A stretch of 64,000 bases of DNA. Source: an archaeon (GTDB taxonomy: Archaea; Nanobdellota; Nanobdellia; Pacearchaeales; GW2011-AR1). Numbering within the stretch: position 1 is the stretch's first letter; each line of letters starts with the position of its first letter. This document shows positions 58,801-64,000 of this stretch, in pieces. The translations under genes and the position numbers were made by a program. Location: the NCBI GenBank assembly GCA_018653485.1, contig JABHZE010000001.1:1-64000 (forward strand), in the 5' to 3' direction. The notes under the pieces are model-generated. The model did not search any database. It was not told the origin of the DNA and was given only the letters and a program-made list of their open reading frames with translations.

Positions 58801-61800
58801 CACTCAAATCACTTTCACAAGCATTATTAATACAACCATTATCATAACAATCTCTATCACGATAAACATCATTTCCTATACAATAACTAGCTTCCCAGGC
58901 ATCGCAGTAGTCCGCATCACAATCAGTATTTCTAGAACATTCAGGATCTAAACAATCACCATTAGCACAACCAAACTCACACTCTTCAATTAATTCATCA
59001 GAAACACCATCAAAACACATACTCAAACTAGTCCCAGGATTAGAACATGTAAACTCTTCATAATCTTGATACAAATCATCCCCAACACAATATCTATCAT
59101 CAATAAACCCATCATCACCACAATCTAATTTACTAAAACAATTAATACACTCACCACTAACACACCTGAAATCACAAATATCTTGCCTAACAGCTTCTCT
59201 ATCTTCTTCACAACGACTATTAGCACTTCCAGCATTTATACATTGATAACTTAAATAATCTTCATAAGAATTTTCATTTATACAATATTTATTTCCAGTA
59301 AAACCATTTATACCACAATCAGAATTTAAAGAACATTCAACATCAACACAATCTCCATCAACACAAGTATCTGCGCAATCCTCTACTTTTCTTTCATCAA
59401 TTTCACTTTCACAAACACCACCAATTATATCACAACTAAAATCTTCATATTCTTGATAAGCATCATCACCTATACAAAATCTATCACCAATAAAACCATC
59501 TGCACTACAATCTGAATCTCTTACACATTCAGGTTCATTACAAATTCCATCTGAACATCCAAAAGCACACTCTTCAACTCTCCTTTCATCAATTTCACTT
59601 TCACAAACACCACCAATTATATCACAACTAAAATCTTCATATTCTTGATAAGCATCATCACCTATACAAAATCTATCACCAATAAAACCATCATTACCAC
59701 AATCAGAATCAAGCCTACATTCAGGATCTAAACAATCTCCATTAGCACAGCCATATTCACATATTTCAATCTTCTCACTATCTGGAATTGTTTCCATTCC
59801 ACAAGTGCCTCCATTACAACTATTATCATAACAATTTCTATCATGATGTAAATCATCACCTATACAATAACTAGCTTCCCAAGCATCACAATAATCAGCA
59901 TCACAATCAGCATCACGAACACATTCAGGACAAAGAACATTAATATTTCTAATAACAATATTATCTAAAGGATTAACATCTCCAATAATAGAACCTTCAA
60001 TAGTCACATCAAAATTACCTTCTCCAGAAAGAGTAATATAAGGAGATAAAGAACTCCTATAAGAACTACTACCTGAATTTAAATCATCAATATTACTTAT
60101 CGAAAAACCATCACCATTAACATCACCTGTTAAACTAACATCTTCTTGATAATCACCTTTATTTTCAACTTTTATTTTTGCCTTAATAACATCCCCACAC
60201 ATTAAAACATCTCCATCTAAAATATCACTTCCATTTACATATTCTAAAAAAATACCATTAACAGAATCTGTAAAATCAACAAAACCAACATCATGTTCTC
60301 CATCAATACAATCACCATTAACACAACCAAAAGCACATACTTCAACTAAGCTAGATTCTACCTCTTCCTCCTCAAAGCAAGTGCTTCCACTACAACCCCT
60401 ATCATAACAATTTCTATTATGATAAACATCATCACCTAAACAATAATCAGCTTCCCAAGCATCACAAGAATCAACACCACAATCTAAACTTAATTGAGGA
60501 GTAGTTGTATTTACACAAACAGCATTTAACTTACCTGCATTAACACATTCATAATCAACAAAAACATCAAATACGTTTTCCCCAGAACAAAACAAATCTC
60601 CAATAACACCATCAACACCGCATTCTAAATCATTAAAACATTCAATCTCAGGGTCTGTTTCATTATTATCTAAAGGATCATATGTTGAAGAATCACTAGG
60701 ATCAACCCAACAACCAATATCACTTGCATCAATATCACTATCACCATCATTATCTACACCATCTTGACATTGAGTAGTTGCATCACCTTCATCATCATCT
60801 AAAGGATTACAACTCAAAGGATTATTAATATCACTCCAACAACCAGGATCTAAACAATCAATTAAATTATCTCCCTCATTATCAATACCATCATTACATT
60901 CTGGTTCAATACATGCACCATTTTCACAATCAAAACTACATTCTTCTACCAATTCAGCCCTTTCCTCAACAACACATTCAGATATCACACTACCAGGATT
61001 TTCACAAACACTTCCACTAATAGTTCTATAAACATCCTCACCAATACAAAACTCATCACCAACAACCTCTTCACCACATTCAGAATTATCATTACAACTT
61101 ATAGAAACATAACCTATACAATCTTCAAATAAACCTACAGCTTCAGGAGTCCAAAAATTACTACTAGTTTGTCTCTCTTGATATGCAGTTAAACCAAAAA
61201 AACATAATTTCTCATTTATTGTCTTACCATTATATAATTCTCCACCTAAATTACCATAAGCAATCACAGCACCTAAATCACGCCCATTCCCAGTATATGA
61301 ACCAGCAATATTTACTAATCCCGGAGCCATCCAATCTTGTTCACTAGTATTTGCTAGATAATAATAAGGAATAGAAACAGTGCTTCCAAGCCTATAAAAA
61401 GCATTTGTATAAACTTGTTTTATTTGTCCTGTTTCTTGCATCCTAACTTCTAATTCATCTGTTCCAGCCAAACTAGAAACCCTATTATTAACCAATCCCC
61501 ATTCTTGAACATAAAAACTATTTGCAATAACAACTGGGAAATCACCCACAGGAATATACTCTTCTTTTTTTAATCTCTCATCACCAACAAAAATAAACTT
61601 ATAATTTGAAAAATCATAATTTCTAGAAATATCACTCTCTTCAATTAATTCAACCTCAAGCCCCATATTCTCCATAACATTAATAGCATTATTATCTAAC
61701 TTGAAATCTTTTCTATAGACATAAGCAACATCAGAAGCAGAAACAAAATCTACAAAAATAATCATTAACATCAAACATAAAATTAAAACAAGAAAAAATT

Positions 61801-61870
61801 TTTTATAATTAACATCCTCGACGCAATTAATACCATTATTTACAGCAATTTTATTTGCACCTTTTTTCAT
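55898..61870 (-). CDS. Giant cysteine-rich repeat surface protein, about 1990 residues
   Basis: Starts at ATG 61870, about 27 nt after a TATA element (ACTTTATATAG); the frame open to 61885 would begin with GTG. Order: signal/membrane helix (KKFFLVLILCLMLMIIFVDF); N-terminal domain shared with the 736-residue protein (DVAYVYRKDF, YKFIFVGDERL); about 17 cysteine-rich modules, including near-identical DGFIGDRFCIGDDAYQEYED units and YCDAWEASYCIGDDLHHDRN units; a CARDB-like insertion around residues 520-640; DNDGDGLID-type calcium-binding repeats (VCDGKDNDCNGLIDDGVCE); and the C-terminal domain (FGFGKVYDEIPEGLIFD, HSFLTKACTLASNN). It is probably an extracellular adhesin. It occupies nearly 6 kb of the window. 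Confidence 0.75.
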   Translation of the reverse strand: MKKGANKIAVNNGINCVEDVNYKKFFLVLILCLMLMIIFVDFVSASDVAYVYRKDFKLDNNAINVMENMGLEVELIEESDISRNYDFSNYKFIFVGDERLKKEEYIPVGDFPVVIANSFYVQEWGLVNNRVSSLAGTDELEVRMQETGQIKQVYTNAFYRLGSTVSIPYYYLANTSEQDWMAPGLVNIAGSYTGNGRDLGAVIAYGNLGGELYNGKTINEKLCFFGLTAYQERQTSSNFWTPEAVGLFEDCIGYVSISCNDNSECGEEVVGDEFCIGEDVYRTISGSVCENPGSVISECVVEERAELVEECSFDCENGACIEPECNDGIDNEGDNLIDCLDPGCWSDINNPLSCNPLDDDEGDATTQCQDGVDNDGDSDIDASDIGCWVDPSDSSTYDPLDNNETDPEIECFNDLECGVDGVIGDLFCSGENVFDVFVDYECVNAGKLNAVCVNTTTPQLSLDCGVDSCDAWEADYCLGDDVYHNRNCYDRGCSGSTCFEEEEVESSLVEVCAFGCVNGDCIDGEHDVGFVDFTDSVNGIFLEYVNGSDILDGDVLMCGDVIKAKIKVENKGDYQEDVSLTGDVNGDGFSISNIDDLNSGSSSYRSSLSPYITLSGEGNFDVTIEGSIIGDVNPLDNIVIRNINVLCPECVRDADCDADYCDAWEASYCIGDDLHHDRNCYDNSCNGGTCGMETIPDSEKIEICEYGCANGDCLDPECRLDSDCGNDGFIGDRFCIGDDAYQEYEDFSCDIIGGVCESEIDERRVEECAFGCSDGICNEPECVRDSDCSADGFIGDRFCIGDDAYQEYEDFSCDIIGGVCESEIDERKVEDCADTCVDGDCVDVECSLNSDCGINGFTGNKYCINENSYEDYLSYQCINAGSANSRCEEDREAVRQDICDFRCVSGECINCFSKLDCGDDGFIDDRYCVGDDLYQDYEEFTCSNPGTSLSMCFDGVSDELIEECEFGCANGDCLDPECSRNTDCDADYCDAWEASYCIGNDVYRDRDCYDNGCINNACESDLSVDSEKIDECVYGCFNGDCLDECSRDSDCGNDGFIGDRFCIGDDAYQEYEDFSCQGGECSSSITENLVEDCAFGCSDGICNEPECVLDSDCDADYCDAWGNDYCVGDDVYHDRNCHDNSCLGNRCVGETNLENSLVEICEYGCANGDCNNECRLDSDCGTDGFIGDRFCIGDDAYQEYEDFECSLSGECSSEVDDRKVEDCADTCVDGDCVDIECSLNSDCGINGIVGNEFCSGDDIFGRFQTSICVNAGEVDSFCDISFDNNLIEDCGEDECDAWGGNHCVGDNLYHNRNCYDRGCSGSGGSSCFENQEVENSLVEECEYGCAGSDCLDECVRDSDCGNDGFIGDRFCIGDDAYQEYEDFSCNQGSCESDIDERRVEECADTCVDGECIEIIYQCSDDTDNDRDELIDEQDPGCWDDPYDSGTYNPQDDYEGDYSIACFRDLDCGDSWADPFICIGDDIYQRYASKICNNPGTIDSSCTSMGGIRKIEECAHDCANGECLNECDIDSDCGDDGFIGERFCENNDVRQLFREFECNSKMCSSEVTKKIIEECEFGCADSECILSDCEDDDDDNYDDCNPGETGDDGKEKDCNDRDDEINPGEVEVCDGKDNDCNGLIDDGVCEICDNGIDDDGDGLIDGLTELSRDNNFQESFGNTAPGTISTLIANKSEYDLKCSLTGSYGGILRSNSNGWSENIAKDRLHVTTEKVCNIFGYYDAIDAGCHDGERKPLYPSGKCNYHTPHNNCVFYWDGSEFQYTNSDSAKDKNSWITDLVCKGKIPECSDGKDNDGDGKIDYPEDDGCATPDDNSEKKHDPDCKEVNINGKSEPSDNNGNIIKRGPSDIGCGNKIIYDITVKSPNIAYFGFGKVYDEIPEGLIFDSAESSPECSKEGNEVVCDVEVIGVDIDSVSFQLVFDLVKGFEGDSFENRASFKHSFLTKACTLASNNNDDWLCPQFEIFESSVVKTSYGC

Positions 61871-61987
61871 AAAATAAATAGACACAACTTCTATATAAAG
61901 TTAGGTTACCACTTTATGTCGGTAAAGTGAAAAAATAAATATAGCTACAAAATAAAATATAATCCCCAAAACAAATCCTAAACCCTA

Positions 61988-62404
61988 TTAAGAAAATCGT
62001 GGTTGAGAATAAACTTCCCGACTAAACCCAAATAATAATTTTCCATCCTTAAAATGTAATTTATCCTGAGGATCTTCAGGATTATTATGAAGAATCATAA
62101 TTTCTTGTTTTACTTCTGTTACATATCTATCAATAGATCCTTCAGCCCAGCCTCTTCCCCTCTCCCTATGATGCCCAGAATTTACTTTTTCCATCCATCC
62201 TCCCTCAACAGTCCTAAACCCTGCTCTCTCTTTTCTAGCCCGTAATCTTTTTTCATCATGTTTTGCAGCTTTTAAATTAGTATAATAAGTAAATGATGGA
62301 TCTCCTGTTCCTTCGCTTAATTCATATATAAAAAAACTTCTAGGCCCTTCTTCTAATCCTAGTTCTTCAATTGTTTTTTTACCTATTCCCCTAGTCTTTC
62401 CCAT
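61988..62404 (-). CDS. Hypothetical basic protein
   Basis: A 138-residue protein, MGKTRGIGKKTIEELGLEEG, with a basic centre (RLRARKERAGFRTVEGGWME, SGHHRERGRGWAEGS) and no membrane segment. An N-terminal FIYELSEGTGDPSFTYYTNL strand pattern is present. Histidines and arginines in HHRERGRGWAEG suggest nucleic acid or phosphate contact, which is an inference. No family is recognised. Confidence 0.5.
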   Translation of the reverse strand: MGKTRGIGKKTIEELGLEEGPRSFFIYELSEGTGDPSFTYYTNLKAAKHDEKRLRARKERAGFRTVEGGWMEKVNSGHHRERGRGWAEGSIDRYVTEVKQEIMILHNNPEDPQDKLHFKDGKLLFGFSREVYSQPRFS

Positions 62405-62500
62405 AACTCCAAGTTAAATCAATACTTTAAAAACCTTTTCTTATTCAGGCGCTGTCTGAAAAGACTTAATTTAACTTAGAACTACTTGAATTTATATTTC

Positions 62501-62525
62501 TTCTCCCTCATAAATAGGGGGAGAA
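62501..62525. terminator. GC-rich stem-loop in the 62.4-62.9 kb gap
   Basis: TTCTCCC (62501-62507) pairs with GGGAGAA (62519-62525), flanked by T and A runs on both sides. It could terminate the 32-residue acidic ORF message (minus) or be bidirectional. The rest of 62405-62613 shows no ORF. Confidence 0.4.
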
Positions 62526-62613
62526 AAATTAAATTCTCCAAAAAGTTTACCAAAAAAACACTGTAAGCTAATAACCTCTAACTCAACCCTCTTCTCAAAT
62601 CCAACAACAATTG

Positions 62614-62712
62614 CTAAAGACTTAGCTCATCGTCATCTTCTTCTTCAAGTGCTTCAAAGACTTCTTCGTCATCTTCTTCGTGAAGCTCTGTATTAGACAT
62701 TTCATCTTTCAT
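62614..62712 (-). CDS. 32-residue acidic ORF
   Basis: Frame MKDEMSNTELHEEDDEEVFE then ALEEEDDDELSL, 17 of 32 residues acidic. A second in-frame ATG (62700) would give 28 residues. The promoter (minus-strand AGCTTTATATAGTAAAT at about 62794-62810) closely resembles that of the 19-residue acidic ORF at 5248. The leader carries a perfect 12-bp hairpin. Translation is probable; function unknown. Confidence 0.45.
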   Translation of the reverse strand: MKDEMSNTELHEEDDEEVFEALEEEDDDELSL

Positions 62713-62748
62713 TTTGAATATAATAACTAATTTTTAGCTATTTTCCAA

Positions 62749-62775
62749 CAATTAACTATTTTCAATAGTTAATTG
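62749..62775 (-). promoter_or_regulatory. 12-bp perfect hairpin in the leader of the acidic ORF
   Basis: CAATTAACTATT (62749-62760) and AATAGTTAATTG (62764-62775) pair perfectly around a 3-nt loop. On the minus strand this lies just downstream of the predicted transcription start and about 37 nt before the ATG at 62712. It may protect the 5' end, control translation or bind a regulator. Confidence 0.55.
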
Positions 62776-62934
62776 ACACCCTTAAATAAAAAAAATTTAC
62801 TATATAAAGCTTGTTTTTCACTAATCAGTGAGGTTAAACCACAACAACATTTTTAAATGCAATTTTTAAAAAAAACAAAAAAACCATATCACTATTCAAT
62901 AACTTTTTAAACCCAATCATACAACAATTCTTAC

Positions 62935-63975
62935 ATGAACAAAGAAACACAAAGAGAAACAGAATATCCAACATCATTAGCAGATATTTTAGATTCAAGT
63001 GAATTAATTTTAATAGATGGAAGTATTAATAGTACAGAATCATTCTTACCTTCAATCTATGATGCAAGAACTTTTTCAGGTTTAGATTTAGATTTATTAG
63101 AAAATGAAACTGATGCATTAAGATTAGTTATAGAATTTTTAAGAAATCCTAATGTATTCACAATTCCAGAAATAACACAAGAATCAAGAGGATATCATGA
63201 AGGAATACAAAGTAAAATAGAATTTCTTGCAATAAGAGAAAGAGAATTAAAAAAACCTCTTGGAAAAGTAAATAGGAATTATAAAAAATTTAAAAAACAA
63301 AAATGGAATAATTCAGACAGAAAAAATAGGAAAAGACAAGCATTAGAAGATTTAAGCATCCTAACCCAACAATTAACCCAAGGGCTTGAAAGAAGTGAAT
63401 TAAGAATACAAGACCCAAGATATCAGCCATTAGTAGATATGGTAACATTTCTTTCAAAAGAATTAGATTTAAAGAACCCTACAAAAGATCATTATTATGA
63501 TAATGTTCTTAAAAATCCTTATAATTCAAATGTAGATGAAAAATTAATTGCAACAGCATATTTAATTGCATTAAATTCTGTCTTACCACTAAAATCAACC
63601 CCACAAAACCAAAATAATGGTAATCCCCACAATAATGGCCATTCTAAAAATACTCCCTTACCCACAATTCAAAAAAGCATAACAATAATGACTGCAGATG
63701 GCGATTTAAAAAGATTATTAGGAGTTACTCCAGGACCCATGGCATCACCTGAGTTTTCTCCATATAATGGCAGTTTTAGAAGAGCAATAAAAGAACATAA
63801 ATTTATGTTTCATTTTGGAGCTACAAACTATTATACTCCTCAAAAAGAATTTGAAATACATCTTACAGATACTCCTTTCAGAGTTTATAGGGGAAAAACT
63901 CAACAACAAAGCAATCAAATAAGAAACCAATTAGCAGATATGTGGAGAGATTTTGCAAGAGCTTATACTAGATAA
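62935..63975 (+). CDS. PIN-like domain protein
   Basis: A 346-residue protein. The acidic residues of a PIN nuclease can be placed in order: D in LILIDGSINS (about residue 28), E in FTIPEITQESRGY (about residue 79), D in SNVDEKLIATAYLIAL (about residue 200), and D in TIMTADGDLKRLLG (about residue 255). A long basic helical segment (NRNYKKFKKQKWNNSDRKNR) is inserted between the second and third motifs. The C-terminal about 70 residues are extra. PIN domains cut RNA and often act as toxins; no antitoxin gene is adjacent. It is a single gene with the window ending 25 bp after its stop. Confidence 0.55.
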   Translation: MNKETQRETEYPTSLADILDSSELILIDGSINSTESFLPSIYDARTFSGLDLDLLENETDALRLVIEFLRNPNVFTIPEITQESRGYHEGIQSKIEFLAIRERELKKPLGKVNRNYKKFKKQKWNNSDRKNRKRQALEDLSILTQQLTQGLERSELRIQDPRYQPLVDMVTFLSKELDLKNPTKDHYYDNVLKNPYNSNVDEKLIATAYLIALNSVLPLKSTPQNQNNGNPHNNGHSKNTPLPTIQKSITIMTADGDLKRLLGVTPGPMASPEFSPYNGSFRRAIKEHKFMFHFGATNYYTPQKEFEIHLTDTPFRVYRGKTQQQSNQIRNQLADMWRDFARAYTR

Positions 63976-64000
63976 TAAAATAACTAATAAAAATAATTCT

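Noticed and set aside
52028-61870. CRISPR-like repetition
   Set aside because: The repeats are in-frame protein modules of about 60 codons with diverged ends, not short identical repeats with unique spacers.

Overview
The window comes from an AT-rich archaeal chromosome, most likely a small-genome DPANN archaeon of the Woesearchaeota/Pacearchaeota (Nanobdellota) type. Archaeal markers are direct: DnaG-type primase, EF-1A, EF-2 with the diphthamide-site histidine motif, RNA polymerase subunits H, B and A, an archaeal NusA-like KH protein, uS12/uS7, BRE/TATA promoters (typically AAACATTTATA) placed about 25-30 nt before many start codons (leaderless genes), and a tRNA-Lys without an encoded CCA. 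The lineage call is inference from gene content (DUF5652, DUF2080, cysteine-rich repeat surface proteins, unsplit rpoA), not from a phylogeny.

Layout. 1-4900: a pilin-like gene cut by the left edge, small membrane proteins, two tandem bPH2-domain proteins set among unusually structured, relatively GC-rich intergenic DNA (possible RNA genes and an inverted repeat pair), then dnaG. 5200-14500: a 19-codon acidic ORF, EF-1A, an ArmA/Rmt-like rRNA methyltransferase, small membrane proteins, a ribbon-helix-helix gene plus a 760-residue partner bracketed by a 16-bp direct repeat, and an SdpI-like protein. 14500-26700: a minus-strand information-processing block, rpoH-rpoB-small ORF-rpoA (A' and A'' fused)-nusA-like-orphan-rpsL-small ORF-rpsG-EF-2. 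26900-29650: small proteins, a DUF2080 gene with a palindromic operator, a polysaccharide deacetylase, and a tRNA-Lys gene embedded in broken tRNA copies that carry four hairpin-rich 56-68 bp insertions.

29650-34700 is a DNA-precursor cluster: ThyA-like protein, thioredoxin, class II ribonucleotide reductase and NrdR, with two candidate NrdR boxes whose centres are 32 bp apart. 36300-38950 is an iron-sulfur cluster assembly operon (ArsR-type regulator, IscS, tiny acidic protein, DUF1858 protein, IscU) next to a ferredoxin, with a perfect palindrome at the regulator start. 39600-44000 is an envelope cluster: LemA, a surface protein, a proline-rich protein ending in a CxxCH motif, and HtpX protease. 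44000-48300: a tail-to-tail RelE-like toxin and candidate antitoxin, two zinc-finger proteins, a coiled-coil protein and an HtrA-type protease.

48200-61900 is a minus-strand surface block: a PEP-CTERM-like protein, two membrane-anchored proteins and two giant cysteine-rich repeat proteins (about 995 and 1990 residues) that share repeat modules and a C-terminal domain. They are good candidates for adhesins or a protective cell coat. The right edge holds orphans, a 32-residue acidic ORF with a strong leader hairpin, and a PIN-like protein.

No CRISPR array, rRNA, complete IS element or prophage was seen. The least explained features are the tRNA-Lys mosaic, the structured intergenic elements at 1.26-3.5 kb, the RHH/760-residue cassette and the giant cysteine-rich proteins.
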